Notes: generated from the letters alone by a model not told the origin. Shown: positions 8,917-18,057, counted from the first letter of the stretch. The stretch is DNA of 64,000 nucleotides from Methylobacterium sp. E-005 (GCF_022829725.1 NZ_JAKSYG010000105.1:24029-88028); one strand, 5' to 3'. Numbers and translations: made by a program.

Positions 8917-9219
8917 TCAGGCCGCTTCGGCCGGAGCCTCGGCGAGCTTCTTGTGGATCTCGCGCTTCAGGAGGCGGGCGGTCTGCGACAGGTCGCCCTC
9001 GCCAGCCTTGATCAGGAAGGCGTCAAGCCCGCCGCGGTGCTCCACCGAGCGCAGGGCGTGCGCGGTGACCCGCAGGCGCACGCGCTTGCCGAGCGCGTCG
9101 GACTGGAGGGTGACGTTGCACAGGTTCGGCAGGAACCGGCACTTGGTCTTGCGGTTCGAGTGGCTCACGAGGTGGCCGACCTGAACGGCCTTGCCGGTGA
9201 GTTCGCAGCGGCGCGCCAT
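8917..9219 (-). CDS. rpmB: 50S ribosomal protein L28
   Basis: The 100-residue product starts [20 protein letters not shown], the L28 signature, followed by the basic stretch [12 protein letters not shown]. The ATG at 9219 is chosen because it gives the family length; a much longer in-frame extension upstream is an artefact of high GC. It is a structural protein of the large ribosomal subunit. It is a single-gene unit with its own promoter and terminator, divergent from the DUF3108 gene. Confidence 0.95.
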   Translation of the reverse strand: MARRCELTGKAVQVGHLVSHSNRKTKCRFLPNLCNVTLQSDALGKRVRLRVTAHALRSVEHRGGLDAFLIKAGEGDLSQTARLLKREIHKKLAEAPAEAA

Positions 9220-9342
9220 GATGACTTTAGATCCCGTCTCGTTCCGCTCGATGAAGACCCGATCGCAGCGGCGCGATCGTCGTCGCAGCGGGCGGCGCCC
9301 ATTGCGGTTCCAGGTCCGGCGGAGTCCTGTTGAAGGCGCGAG

Positions 9343-9372
9343 CCTATAGGCGACGAAGCCGCACCGCGTCAA
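9343..9372 (-). promoter_or_regulatory. Housekeeping-type promoter of rpmB
   Basis: On the minus strand, TTGACG (9372-9367) is followed after 17-18 bp by CTATAG/TATAGG (9349-9343). This is a good sigma-70 match about 125 bp before the rpmB start. The 351-bp gap 9220-9570 otherwise shows no gene. Confidence 0.6.
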
Positions 9373-9570
9373 GGTATGAGGGAGGGACGGGCCGTCCCCG
9401 CGGTCCAACGGTCTGTTAACCACGATGCCGGGATATAGCCTTCTTCCACCCGCAGGAAGGCGCCTCACCCGGCTTCGGGCATCGCGAGGATGCCGCCAGC
9501 GGGTGTGTTCGTGAGGGCGGACGTGGGCCTGAAGGTCCTCGGCCGCTCGTCCTGGGATGCGATCCGGATC

Positions 9571-10518
9571 ATGAGCGCCACGCCTGACCATCGGACGATC
9601 AAGACGCTGACGAAGCATGCCGCCGGACGGCTGGTCGTCAGCGCCCTCGCGGTCGCGGCGCTCGTCGCGCCGGCCGAGGTCGCCGCGCGCACCGGCCGGT
9701 CCAAGCGGGCTCCGGCACCGGCCGCCACCGTGGCGGTCGATTACAGCATCAACCTCGCCGGCCTGCCGATCGGCACCGCGCGCCTCGCCGGCTCCTTCGA
9801 GCGCGACCGCTACCTCATGGACGTGTCGGCCGTGCTCACCGGCCTGGTCGGCGCGATCACCGGCGGCAAGGGCTCGGCCCGGGCTTCCGGCACCTTCGCG
9901 GCGGCGCCCCAGCCCGGCGCCTTCTCGATCGCCACCCACACGGCGAGTTCCGGGATCGCGGTGCGCATGGCGCTGGCGCACGGGAACGTCGTGCAGGCCG
10001 AGATCACGCCGCCGCTCGTCGACATGCAGGACCGCGTGCCGGTCACCCCCGCCAACAAGCGGGGCATCCTCGATCCGGTCAGCGCGCTCCTGATGCCGAC
10101 CCAGGGGCGCGGCGAGCCCCTCGACCCGGAGAACTGCAACCGGACCCTGCCGGTCTTCGACGGCGCGACCCGCTTCAACGTGGTGCTCAGCTACGCCGAG
10201 ACACGGCCGGTGCAGAAGCCGGGCTATGCCGGCCCGGTCCTCGTGTGCACCGCCCGCTACCAGGCGGTGGCCGGCCACCGGCCGGACCGGCCGGGGGTGA
10301 AGTTCATGGAAGACAACCGCGAGATGTCGGTCTGGCTCGCCCCCGTCGAGGGGACGCGGGTGCTGCTTCCGCTGCGCATCTCGGTACTGACCACGGTCGG
10401 CACCAACATCATCGAGGCGACGCGCTGGAGCCAGGGCGGTACCGCGGCCACCACCGGGACGGCCGGGGCCGAACCGAACACGGCCAGCCTCGCGCAGGCG
10501 AGCGTACCCGGAGAATAG
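9571..10518 (+). CDS. DUF3108 domain-containing exported protein
   Basis: The product has 315 residues from the ATG at 9571. An N-terminal hydrophobic segment ([19 protein letters not shown]) looks like a signal peptide. The body matches the DUF3108 beta-rich domain ([19 protein letters not shown] near residue 55, [18 protein letters not shown]). Members are periplasmic proteins of unknown function found near rpmB and cobT in Hyphomicrobiales, and that context is seen here. The family call is good; the role is unknown. Confidence 0.8.
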   Translation: MSATPDHRTIKTLTKHAAGRLVVSALAVAALVAPAEVAARTGRSKRAPAPAATVAVDYSINLAGLPIGTARLAGSFERDRYLMDVSAVLTGLVGAITGGKGSARASGTFAAAPQPGAFSIATHTASSGIAVRMALAHGNVVQAEITPPLVDMQDRVPVTPANKRGILDPVSALLMPTQGRGEPLDPENCNRTLPVFDGATRFNVVLSYAETRPVQKPGYAGPVLVCTARYQAVAGHRPDRPGVKFMEDNREMSVWLAPVEGTRVLLPLRISVLTTVGTNIIEATRWSQGGTAATTGTAGAEPNTASLAQASVPGE

Positions 10519-10589
10519 GAACCTTTGACCGGGGCCCGTTTTCCCGGCACGCCTGCCCGGCGCGGCGACCGCGCCAGGGAGGTCAGCCA

Positions 10590-10880
10590 ATGCCCAAGGG
10601 CTACATCATCGTCCGGATGACGGTCACCGACCCGGACGCCTACAAGGACTACGCCGCCATGGCCTCCGAGGCCATGCGCAAGTACGGCTGCACGCCGCTG
10701 GTCCGCGGCGGCCGCAGCGAGGCGCTTGAGGGCGAGGCCCGGCCGCGCAACGTCGTGCTGCAATTCGAGTCCTACGAGGCGGCGCGCACCTACTATTTCT
10801 CACCCGAGTATCAGGCTGCCATCGCCAAGCGCCGGCCGGCGGGAATCGGCGAGGTGGTGCTGGTCGAGGGGGTGGACTGA
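10590..10880 (+). CDS. DUF1330 domain-containing protein
   Basis: The product has 96 residues, with GGGAGG about 7 bases before the ATG. It matches the DUF1330 ferredoxin-like fold ([18 protein letters not shown] at the start, [18 protein letters not shown] near residue 55). These small dimeric alpha/beta-barrel proteins resemble antibiotic-biosynthesis monooxygenases, but no reaction is established. It lies 71 bp downstream of the DUF3108 gene and is possibly cotranscribed. Confidence 0.85.
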   Translation: MPKGYIIVRMTVTDPDAYKDYAAMASEAMRKYGCTPLVRGGRSEALEGEARPRNVVLQFESYEAARTYYFSPEYQAAIAKRRPAGIGEVVLVEGVD

Positions 10881-10982
10881 GAGCCTCTCACCAAACGCCC
10901 GCTGCCCTGTCGCGGTCAGGGGGAGAACGCCCGGGGTCCGGGCGTTTTGCGAGGAGCTCTGAGCCGCCCCCTCGTTCGCCGG

Positions 10983-11339
10983 TCAGGCCGCCAGCGGGGC
11001 CCGGCCGTAATGGGTCGCGTAGGCGTTCTCCACCGCCGGAATGATCTCGACGATCGAGAACCACCGGTCCCAGAACGCCGTCTCGCGCAGGGCCTCGACG
11101 ACGAGCTCGTAGGCGTGGTGGTCGGCGGCCTCCCAGACCCAGAGGTCGGTGAGGCGGGCCGTGTAGAACTCGGCGTCATAGAAGCGGAGCCGCACCGCGT
11201 CGGCGTGCCGGCGCAGGATCGGCTCGAAAGCCTCACGCAATCGCGCGAAGCGATCGTCGATCGGCAGGGCGAGCCATTCGGGGGATGTCTTCACCAGCAT
11301 GAAGACGGTGAGCTTGGGGTCGAAGGTCTTGTCGGACAT
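10983..11339 (-). CDS. Darcynin family protein
   Basis: The 118-residue product matches the darcynin family (FMLVKTSPEWLAL near residue 15, LRFYDAEFYTARLTDLWVWE near residue 50, FWDRWFSIVEIIPAVENAY near the end). The function is not known; the fold is probably a ferredoxin-like dimer. It is divergent from the TetR gene at 11415 with a 75-bp gap, so that regulator may control it (inferred). Confidence 0.78.
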   Translation of the reverse strand: MSDKTFDPKLTVFMLVKTSPEWLALPIDDRFARLREAFEPILRRHADAVRLRFYDAEFYTARLTDLWVWEAADHHAYELVVEALRETAFWDRWFSIVEIIPAVENAYATHYGRAPLAA

Positions 11340-11414
11340 GGGGTTCTGCGCTCCAGAAGTCTGTCGGAACGTCGCGATGATGCCCTCGGCCGGCGCGGTG
11401 GCGAACTCGCGTTC

Positions 11415-12041
11415 ATGAGCGCCGCTTCACCGCGCCGGCCGGCACTCAAGCCCCGGAAAAGTCCGGGACAATCGCGCTCCGCCGAGACCGTGCGGACGAT
11501 CCTGGAGGGGGCGGCTCGCGTTCTGGAGGAGCGCGGCCTCGACGGCTACACGACCAACGCCGTCGCCGAGCGGGCGGGCGTCTCGATCGGTTCGGTCTAC
11601 CAGTACTTCCCCGGCAAGGAGGCCCTGACCGCGGCCCTGGTGGCCCGGGAGACCGCCCTGCTGACCGAGGCGGTGCGCGCCGCGCCGGGCGCCGCGACGC
11701 CGGAGGACGGGCTGCGCCGAATCGTCCGCGCCTGCGTCGCCCACCAGATGGCGCGGCCACGCCTCGCGCTGCTGCTCGACCGGGAGGAGAGCCGGCTTCA
11801 ACTCGCCGACCCGCTGGGCTCCGTCGCCATGGACCTGACCGCCGCGCTGCTGGCCCTGCTGGAGCGCCCCGGTGTTGCGCCGCCGGCCGAACCCGAGACC
11901 GCCGCGGGCGACCTCTTCGCCCTCGTCCGGGGCATGGTCGACGCCGCGGGCGAGCGCGGCGAGCGGGACGGCGTTGGCCTGGAGCGGCGCGTCCTGCGCG
12001 CCGTCCACGGCTATCTCGGCCTGCCACAGGCGGTGGCCTGA
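11415..12041 (+). CDS. TetR family transcriptional regulator
   Basis: The 208-residue product starts MSAASPRRPAL. The TetR helix-turn-helix spans about residues 25-70 (TILEGAARVLEERGLDGYTT, then SIGSVYQYFPGKEAL). The C-terminal ligand domain is unspecialised (RPRLALLLDREESRLQLADP). It is divergent from the darcynin gene, the likely target by position. The effector is unknown. Confidence 0.88.
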   Translation: MSAASPRRPALKPRKSPGQSRSAETVRTILEGAARVLEERGLDGYTTNAVAERAGVSIGSVYQYFPGKEALTAALVARETALLTEAVRAAPGAATPEDGLRRIVRACVAHQMARPRLALLLDREESRLQLADPLGSVAMDLTAALLALLERPGVAPPAEPETAAGDLFALVRGMVDAAGERGERDGVGLERRVLRAVHGYLGLPQAVA

Positions 12042-12070
12042 ATCTTCACGATCCGCGCGATAATGCGCGG

Positions 12071-12388
12071 ATGCGCTCGTCCATCCTCCAAATCGCCCTT
12101 TCCCTGATCGCCCTTGCCGGTCCGGCCGTCGCACAGCCGCTGACCGCCGGCACTGCGGAACCCGGCTGCGGCGGCGACGCCTTCTCGTCCGCCGAGATCG
12201 TCCAGCACCGAAGCGGCCCCCTCGTGGCGATGCCCGACACGCTCTGCGCCGACCTCGCACCTCAGCCGGGGACGCCGGCGACGCAGATCGACGTCTATCC
12301 GCAGATCGTGCCGCAGGGTGGACCGGTTGGACCTGGCGGCGGCGGCATCCCATATGGGGGAAGACCGAACCGGCCCTATCGTCCCTGA
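12071..12388 (+). CDS. Small exported protein of unknown function
   Basis: The 105-residue product has a clean signal peptide (MRSSILQIALSLIALAGPAVAQ). The mature part is short, with two cysteines (EPGCGGDAF and DTLCADL), and ends in a Gly/Pro-rich tail (GGPVGPGGGGIPYGGRPNRP). No family was recognised. It follows the TetR gene by 29 bp and precedes the helicase gene. Confidence 0.6.
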   Translation: MRSSILQIALSLIALAGPAVAQPLTAGTAEPGCGGDAFSSAEIVQHRSGPLVAMPDTLCADLAPQPGTPATQIDVYPQIVPQGGPVGPGGGGIPYGGRPNRPYRP

Positions 12389-12467
12389 CGCGACCGGCCG
12401 ATAACACCCCTCCCCGCCCGCGCCGTCATGGCGCCGCGACGGCCTTCACCCGAAGGAACCGCCGACC

Positions 12468-15400
12468 ATCGACGCGCTGCTCCGCCCCACGCCCAGCCGC
12501 TCGCTGTCCCGCGACGCCCGCGCCCGCGGGGTCACGGCGGTCCTCGGGCCGACCAACACCGGCAAGACGCATCTCGCCATCGAGCGGATGCTCGCGCACC
12601 CGACCGGGATGATCGGGCTGCCCCTGCGGCTGCTCGCCCGGGAGGTCTACCTGCGCGTCGTCGCCAAGGTCGGCCCGGAAAAGGTCGCGCTGGTGACCGG
12701 GGAAGAGAAAATAAAACCGGACCGGCCGCGCTACTGGATCTGCACGATCGAGGCGATGCCCCGCGACCTCGACGTGGCCTACGTCGCCATCGACGAGATT
12801 CAGCTCGCCGCCGACATGGACCGCGGCCACGTCTTCACCGACCGCCTGCTCTACGTCCGCGGCCGGGAGGAGACCCTGCTGATCGGCTCCTCGACCATGC
12901 TGCCGCTGGTCCAGAGCCTGATCCCCAACGTCCACACCACGACAAGGCCGCGGCTGTCGCAGCTCAGCTTCGCGGGGGAGAAGCGCCTGTCGCGCCTGCC
13001 CCGACGGACCGCCATCGTGGCGTTCTCGGCCGAGGAGGTCTACGCCATCGCCGAGCTGATCCGCCGCCAGCGCGGGGGCGCCGCGGTGGTGCTCGGCGCC
13101 CTATCGCCTCGGACCCGCAACGCCCAGGTCGAGATGTATCAGGCCGGCGACGTGGACTACCTCGTCGCAACCGACGCCGTCGGGATGGGCCTCAACCTCG
13201 ACGTGGATCACGTCGCGTTCGCGGCCAACTGGAAGTACGACGGCACCCGCTTCCGCAAGCTGACCCCCGCCGAGATGGGCCAGATCGCCGGCCGGGCCGG
13301 GCGGCACCTCGCGGACGGCACCTTCGGCTCCACCGGCCGCTGCCCACCCTTCGAGGCCGAGCTGGTGGAGCGGCTGGAGAGCCACGATTTCGACCCGCTG
13401 CGCATCCTGCAATGGCGCAACCCGGACCTCAGCTTCGGCAGCCTGGAGGGGCTGCAGGCGAGCCTGGACGAGCATCCGCGCGAATCGGGCCTGACCCGCG
13501 CCCCCATGGGCGAGGACCAGCAGGCCCTCGAGATCCTCATGAAGGAGGAGGATATCCGCGACATGGCGCGCAGCGCCGCCACGGTCCGGCGGCTCTGGGA
13601 CACCTGCGGCGTGCCGGATTACCGCAAGGTCCACCCCCAGGTGCATGCCGACCTCGTGGCCCAGCTCTATCGATTCCTCATGAAGGGGATGGCCGGGCGC
13701 ATCCCCGATACGTGGTTCGCCGAGCAGGTGGCGATGATCGACCGGACCGACGGCGACATCGATACCCTGTCCCGCCGGATCGCCCAGGGACGCACCTGGA
13801 CCTTCGTGGCAAACCGTCCCGACTGGCTGCGCGACCCAGAACATTGGCAGGGCGAGACGCGTCGGGTAGAGGACAGGCTGTCCGACGCCCTGCACGAACG
13901 CCTCGCGAGCCGCTTCGTCGACCGGCGCACAAGCGTCCTGATGCGGCGCCTGAGAGAGAACACGATGCTCGAAGCCCAAATCACCGCCGACGGTGACGTC
14001 ACCGTCGAGGGTCAGCATGTCGGCCACCTTCACGGATTCCTGTTCGTCCCCGATGCGAGCGCTGAGGGGCACGAGGCCAAGACCCTGAGGAGCGCCGCCG
14101 AGAAGGCGCTCGCCGGGGAGATCGAGTCCCGGGCCGACCGGTTCTCGGCAACGGCCGATTCGACCCTCGTGCTCGCGCATGACGGGACGATCCGCTGGAC
14201 CGGCGCGCCGGTGGCCAAGCTGACGCCCGGCGAGAAGCTGTTCGCCCCGCAGATCCGATTGCTGGCCGATGACAGCCTGACCGGCGCGCACCGTGAGAAG
14301 GTCGAGGCGCGCCTGGATGCGTGGCTGAAGGCCTACATCGTGCGCCTGCTCGGCCCGCTCATGGAGATCGAGACCGCCGCCGACCTCACGGGCCTCGCCA
14401 AGGGGATCGGCTATCAGGTGGTCGAGGCTTTGGGCGTGCTGGAGCGCTCGAAGGTTGCGCACGAGATGCGCAGCCTCGATCAGGACGGCCGCGGGGCCCT
14501 GCGCCGCCACGGCGTCCGGTTCGGCGCCTACCACATCTTCCTGCCGGCCCTGCTGAAGCCGGCGCCGCGGACGCTCGCCGCCCAACTCTGGGCCCTGCGC
14601 AACGGCGGTCTTGACCAGCGCGGCCTCGACGAGATCGCGCATCTCGCCGGCTCAGGCCGCACCTCGATCAAGGTCGATCGCGAGATCGCCAAGGGTCTCT
14701 ACCGGGCGGCCGGCTTCCGGGTCAGCGGCGAGCGGGCGGTGCGCGTCGACATCCTGGAGCGGCTCGCCGATCTGATCCGGCCGGCGATCGCCTACCGGCC
14801 CGGCACGACGCCCGGCGCCCCGCCGGACGGCACCGCCGACGGCGATGGCTTCGTGGCGACCGTGGGCATGACCTCGCTGGTCGGTTGCTCGGGCGAGGAT
14901 TTCGCCTCGATCCTGAAATCGCTGGGCTACGCGGTGGATACCCGCCCCGGGCCGGCCATCACGGTGCCGCTGGTCCCGGCGGCCGCCACGATTCCGGCCG
15001 CGACGGCCGCCGCCGAGGCTGCCTCCGACGCGGCCGTCACCGCGCAGGCGGATGCCGCCGAGCCGACCGGCGACGAGGCTCCGGCCGCGGAGGCGTCGAC
15101 GGAAGAGGCCCCCGCCGCGGAGACCCGCGAGGCGGAGGCCGAGACCGGGGACGAGACCGCCGGTGACGCGCCCGCCGAGCCGGAGACCGCCGAGCCCGTG
15201 AGCCCCGCGGAAACGGTGGCGGCACCGGAGCCGGCAGTCGAAGCTCCTGCGGTCGAGGAGTCCGCGGTCGAAGAGTCCGCGGCCGAGGATCATGGCACGG
15301 CTGCGGTTTCGGCCGAGGCGGAACCCACGGCCGAGCCCGAGACCGCCACGGAAGCGACCGCGGGTGCGGCTCCGGAGCCCGCTTCCGCCGAGGCGGAGCC

Positions 15401-15887
15401 GGTCGCGGCGAGCGCCACGGGCGAAGCGGTCCCGGATTCTGCCGAGGCCGGGGGCGAGCCCGCCGGTGAGATTCCGCAGATCGAGGTCTGGCATCTCCAG
15501 CGCCATCAGCGCCCGGCCCATCAGCGCCCGCAGAACCGCCCGCGCGGCGCCGGCCGGGGCCGGGATGGTGGACAGCAGGGCCAGCCTCAGGGACAGGGCC
15601 GTCCGGACGGCAACCGGCCCGAGGGTGGCCGGCCGGAGCATCGCCGGGCCGAGGGCGGCGATGGCGGCCCGCGCCCCGGGCGCGACCGCGGCCCCCGGCG
15701 CGACCGCTTCGAGGGTGGCCGTCCGGAGCGCCGGGATGACCAACGGGGGGCCGAGCAGCGCCACGCCGGTCCGCGGCCCGACCAGCGACCGCCCCGGCGC
15801 GAGCGGGCGCCGGACCCGGATTCGCCCTTCGCCAAGCTGGCCGCGCTCAAGGCGCAGCTCGAGTCTGGCGACGGCGGGAAGCGCTGA
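12468..15887 (+). CDS. SUV3-like ATP-dependent RNA helicase with disordered C-terminal tail
   Basis: Motif I GPTNTGKTH is encoded at 12546-12572, motif II is VAIDEIQLAAD, and motifs V/VI are ATDAVGMGLNLD and QIAGRAGRH, as in SUV3/MgpS-type helicases that unwind RNA for decay. The frame is open from the TAA at 12402, yet the first ATG, GTG or TTG is at 12588, after the Walker A motif. A start at ATC (12468) is proposed because AAGGAA lies nine bases before it; this would give 1139 residues. The last ~300 residues are an Ala/Glu/Pro-rich acidic stretch followed by an Arg/Gly/Gln-rich basic tail. S4 and fdxA genes follow closely. Identity is firm; the start codon is uncertain. Confidence 0.85.
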   Translation: MDALLRPTPSRSLSRDARARGVTAVLGPTNTGKTHLAIERMLAHPTGMIGLPLRLLAREVYLRVVAKVGPEKVALVTGEEKIKPDRPRYWICTIEAMPRDLDVAYVAIDEIQLAADMDRGHVFTDRLLYVRGREETLLIGSSTMLPLVQSLIPNVHTTTRPRLSQLSFAGEKRLSRLPRRTAIVAFSAEEVYAIAELIRRQRGGAAVVLGALSPRTRNAQVEMYQAGDVDYLVATDAVGMGLNLDVDHVAFAANWKYDGTRFRKLTPAEMGQIAGRAGRHLADGTFGSTGRCPPFEAELVERLESHDFDPLRILQWRNPDLSFGSLEGLQASLDEHPRESGLTRAPMGEDQQALEILMKEEDIRDMARSAATVRRLWDTCGVPDYRKVHPQVHADLVAQLYRFLMKGMAGRIPDTWFAEQVAMIDRTDGDIDTLSRRIAQGRTWTFVANRPDWLRDPEHWQGETRRVEDRLSDALHERLASRFVDRRTSVLMRRLRENTMLEAQITADGDVTVEGQHVGHLHGFLFVPDASAEGHEAKTLRSAAEKALAGEIESRADRFSATADSTLVLAHDGTIRWTGAPVAKLTPGEKLFAPQIRLLADDSLTGAHREKVEARLDAWLKAYIVRLLGPLMEIETAADLTGLAKGIGYQVVEALGVLERSKVAHEMRSLDQDGRGALRRHGVRFGAYHIFLPALLKPAPRTLAAQLWALRNGGLDQRGLDEIAHLAGSGRTSIKVDREIAKGLYRAAGFRVSGERAVRVDILERLADLIRPAIAYRPGTTPGAPPDGTADGDGFVATVGMTSLVGCSGEDFASILKSLGYAVDTRPGPAITVPLVPAAATIPAATAAAEAASDAAVTAQADAAEPTGDEAPAAEASTEEAPAAETREAEAETGDETAGDAPAEPETAEPVSPAETVAAPEPAVEAPAVEESAVEESAAEDHGTAAVSAEAEPTAEPETATEATAGAAPEPASAEAEPVAASATGEAVPDSAEAGGEPAGEIPQIEVWHLQRHQRPAHQRPQNRPRGAGRGRDGGQQGQPQGQGRPDGNRPEGGRPEHRRAEGGDGGPRPGRDRGPRRDRFEGGRPERRDDQRGAEQRHAGPRPDQRPPRRERAPDPDSPFAKLAALKAQLESGDGGKR

Positions 15888-15896
15888 CCCCCGCGC

Positions 15897-16190
15897 ATGC
15901 GGGATGATCGGCAGCGCCTCGACAAATGGCTGTGGTTCGCGCGTTTCGCGCGGACCCGTTCCCTCGCGGCGCGGCTCGCCGCGGATGGGTTCGTACGGGT
16001 GAACGGGCTCCGGGCGGAGAACCCCGCCAAGGGCCTCGCGGTCGGCGACGTGGTGACGGTGGCCGCGCCCCACGCCACGCTGGCGGTGCGGGTGACTGGC
16101 CTCGGCCTGCGGCGCGGACCGGCCCCCGAGGCGCGGCTGCTCTACGACAACCTGTCGGGCGATCCCGCCCCGCCGGAACTCTCCGAGTGA
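15897..16190 (+). CDS. S4-domain RNA-binding protein (Hsp15-like)
   Basis: The 97-residue product is mostly an S4 domain (RLDKWLWFARFARTRSLAARL near residue 7, then DGFVRVNG). It resembles HslR/Hsp15, which binds 50S subunits carrying stranded nascent chains after heat shock. It starts 9 bp after the helicase gene, so the two are probably one transcript linked to RNA metabolism. Confidence 0.87.
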   Translation: MRDDRQRLDKWLWFARFARTRSLAARLAADGFVRVNGLRAENPAKGLAVGDVVTVAAPHATLAVRVTGLGLRRGPAPEARLLYDNLSGDPAPPELSE

Positions 16191-16283
16191 CGAGGCGGGC
16201 CACAGCCGCGGAAACAGCGGCCGGGATGCGGCGCCCGTGCGCTTGTCAGCCCGAGAACCAGAGTCTAAGGCCGTTGCCTCCGA

Positions 16284-16304
16284 AGCCCGGCCTCGAGCCG
16301 GGCT
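16284..16304 (+). terminator. Hairpin between the S4 gene and fdxA
   Basis: A perfect 8-bp stem, AGCCCGGC/GCCGGGCT, with a 5-nt loop lies between the S4 gene and fdxA. No T tract follows, so it may be a weak terminator or an RNA-stability element. Confidence 0.45.
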
Positions 16305-16395
16305 GCACCGGCATTCCCTCGCAGTGCCACCCGGGCGTGCGGGCCATCCCGAGGCTCCGCCCGGGCCAAGTCGTGTTTGAGGACGAAGACATCCG

Positions 16396-16734
16396 ATGAC
16401 CTATGTCGTCACCGACAATTGCATCAAGTGCAAGTATACGGACTGTGTCGAAGTCTGTCCGGTCGATTGCTTCTACGAAGGCGAGAATATGCTCGTCATC
16501 CACCCGGATGAGTGCATCGATTGCGGCGTCTGCGAGCCGGAATGCCCCGCCGAGGCGATCAAGCCCGACACCGAGTCGAATCTCGACACGTGGCTGAAGC
16601 TGAACGCCGACTACGCCAAGACGTGGCCGAACATCACGCAGAAGAAGGAAGCGCCGGCCGACGCCAAGGAATGGGACGGCAAGTCCGGAAAGCTTGAGGC
16701 TTACTTCTCCCCCAACCCCGGCTCCGGCGACTGA
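16396..16734 (+). CDS. fdxA: Seven-iron ferredoxin FdxA
   Basis: The 112-residue product starts [20 protein letters not shown]. The N-terminal CxxxxxxC pattern and CPVDC form the [3Fe-4S] site, and [12 protein letters not shown] the [4Fe-4S] site. The C-terminal extension ([19 protein letters not shown]) is typical of Azotobacter-type ferredoxin I. It transfers electrons in the cytoplasm; the partner is unknown. The order helicase - S4 - fdxA - carD is widespread in Hyphomicrobiales. Confidence 0.95.
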   Translation: MTYVVTDNCIKCKYTDCVEVCPVDCFYEGENMLVIHPDECIDCGVCEPECPAEAIKPDTESNLDTWLKLNADYAKTWPNITQKKEAPADAKEWDGKSGKLEAYFSPNPGSGD

Positions 16735-17019
16735 GCCGGCCCGTCGATCCACAGGATTTCAGGACGGGCCCGGCACGGGCGATCCGATCCTGGGGACAGC
16801 TGCGGGTTACCGAGGCCGTGAGCCGACCTGCAAGGGGCGAAGCCCAGACCCGCGGCAGGCTCATTTCACTTCGGCCACGCCGGTGTAAAACGCGATGTCG
16901 CCGTGCATGGATGCCGTGCGCGAGCCTGCGCACGTCTTTCGGTATGCTTTGCTCTGGGCGTCGGATTGTGGTAGACAACCTGCCTGCCGTCGCTTGCGCC
17001 TGACGTGCTTCCTCCGGCT

Positions 17020-17079
17020 GAAACACCTTCGATCATCGTGGGTTAGGAGTGGTACGCGATCGACCGCCGAAGGTGTTTC
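17020..17079 (+). repeat. 12-bp inverted repeat in the carD leader
   Basis: The arms GAAACACCTTCG (17020-17031) and CGAAGGTGTTTC (17068-17079) are perfectly complementary with a 36-bp spacer. The element sits in the 504-bp gap between fdxA and carD (16735-17238), where no gene is supported. It could be a leader hairpin or a protein-binding site. Confidence 0.7.
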
Positions 17080-17109
17080 GGCGGGAGGTCCAGGCTTTTG
17101 CACGGCCGC

Positions 17110-17127
17110 GCCGGGGAATTCCCCGGC
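17110..17127. repeat. 18-bp perfect palindrome upstream of carD
   Basis: The palindrome GCCGGGGAATTCCCCGGC lies about 110 bp before the carD start, in the same leader as the inverted repeat at 17020-17079. No T run follows. It may be a regulator-binding site or an RNA hairpin. Confidence 0.65.
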
Positions 17128-17238
17128 CCTCGCGTAGAGCGGGGGCTCGGGAGCGGCGAGGCAAACCGGGTGTCCCGCCCGGAAGAACACGGTTTCGTGC
17201 GGCAGTGAATGCTGCGCGCCAGTGGAGGCCCTTCTCGC

Positions 17239-17838
17239 ATGACCACAGCCAAGAAGACGACGACCGCAGGCCGGCAGGGTTTCAAGACCGGCGAGGCTGT
17301 CGTGTATCCGGCCCATGGCGTCGGTCGCATCACGGCGATCGAGGAGCAAGAGATCGCGGGCTACAAGCTTGAGCTGTTCGTCGTGTCGTTCGAGAAGGAC
17401 AAGATGGTCCTGCGCGTCCCCACCGCGAAGGCCAACAGCGTCGGCATGCGCAAGCTCGCCGAGCCGGAACTGGTGAAGAAGGCCCTCGACCTGCTGACCG
17501 GCCGCGCCCGGATCAAGCGCACCATGTGGTCGCGTCGGGCCCAGGAATATGAGGCGAAGATCAATTCGGGCGATCTGCTGGCGGTTACCGAGGTGGTGCG
17601 CGACCTCTTCCGCTCCGAGGCGCAGCCGGAGCAGTCCTATTCCGAGCGCCAGCTTTACGAGGCGGCCCTCGACCGGATCGTGCGGGAGATCTCCTCGGTG
17701 AACCGCATCACCGAGACCGAGGCCCTGAAGCTCATCGAGCAGAGCCTCGCGAAATCGCCCCGCCGGGCCAAGAGCGAGGCGGAGCCTGAGGCCGAGGGTG
17801 AGAGCGACGGCGACGACATTCAGGAAGAAGCCGCCTGA
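17239..17838 (+). CDS. carD: CarD family transcriptional regulator
   Basis: The product has 199 residues from the ATG at 17239 (MTTAKKTTTAGR). The N-terminal CarD/TRCF RNA-polymerase-interacting domain is clear (GEAVVYPAHGVGRITAIEEQ near residue 18). A helical DNA-binding C-terminal domain follows (RARIKRTMWSRRAQEYEAKI), and the tail is acidic. CarD proteins stabilise open complexes at rRNA and other promoters. It has a strong terminator and is followed by the rpoH-type gene. Confidence 0.93.
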   Translation: MTTAKKTTTAGRQGFKTGEAVVYPAHGVGRITAIEEQEIAGYKLELFVVSFEKDKMVLRVPTAKANSVGMRKLAEPELVKKALDLLTGRARIKRTMWSRRAQEYEAKINSGDLLAVTEVVRDLFRSEAQPEQSYSERQLYEAALDRIVREISSVNRITETEALKLIEQSLAKSPRRAKSEAEPEAEGESDGDDIQEEAA

Positions 17839-17864
17839 GCGCAGTCTCCTGCCGCGGTGATGAC

Positions 17865-17892
17865 AAACCCGGCCTTTGCGGCCGGGTTTTTT
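17865..17892 (+). terminator. Intrinsic terminator of carD
   Basis: The stem AAACCCGGCC/GGCCGGGTTT with a 5-nt loop runs into a six-T tract. It lies 27 bp after the carD stop and is a textbook rho-independent terminator. Confidence 0.92.
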
Positions 17893-18031
17893 CTTGGGCA
17901 CTCGAACCGACGCTCCGGGGCGCGACGTTTTCGCACCCGCTGGACTGGACACGCGATCCCCGCCCCCCATGTCATCTTAACGGAACACGAAATCGTGCCC
18001 GGCGGCTTGTCGCAAACTGGGGCAGCCGCGC

Positions 18032-18057
18032 GGAACTTTCTCCTTGAGCCTTCCGTT
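18032..18057 (+). promoter_or_regulatory. EcfG-type (general stress response) promoter
   Basis: GGAAC (18032-18036), a 17-bp spacer and CGTT (18054-18057) match the promoter consensus of EcfG/RpoE2 sigma factors in alphaproteobacteria. It lies 92 bp before the start of the rpoH-type gene. It places that gene under the PhyR-NepR-EcfG stress cascade (inferred). The gap 17839-18149 holds only the carD terminator and this promoter. Confidence 0.75.

Noticed and set aside
12428..12590. ATG at 12428 as the helicase start
   Set aside because: It is in a different frame from the Walker A motif; using it would need a frameshift for which there is no evidence.
16895..17137. 80-codon frame in the fdxA-carD gap
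   Set aside because: Cys/Arg-rich composition, no recognisable family, and it overlaps the inverted repeats of the carD leader.
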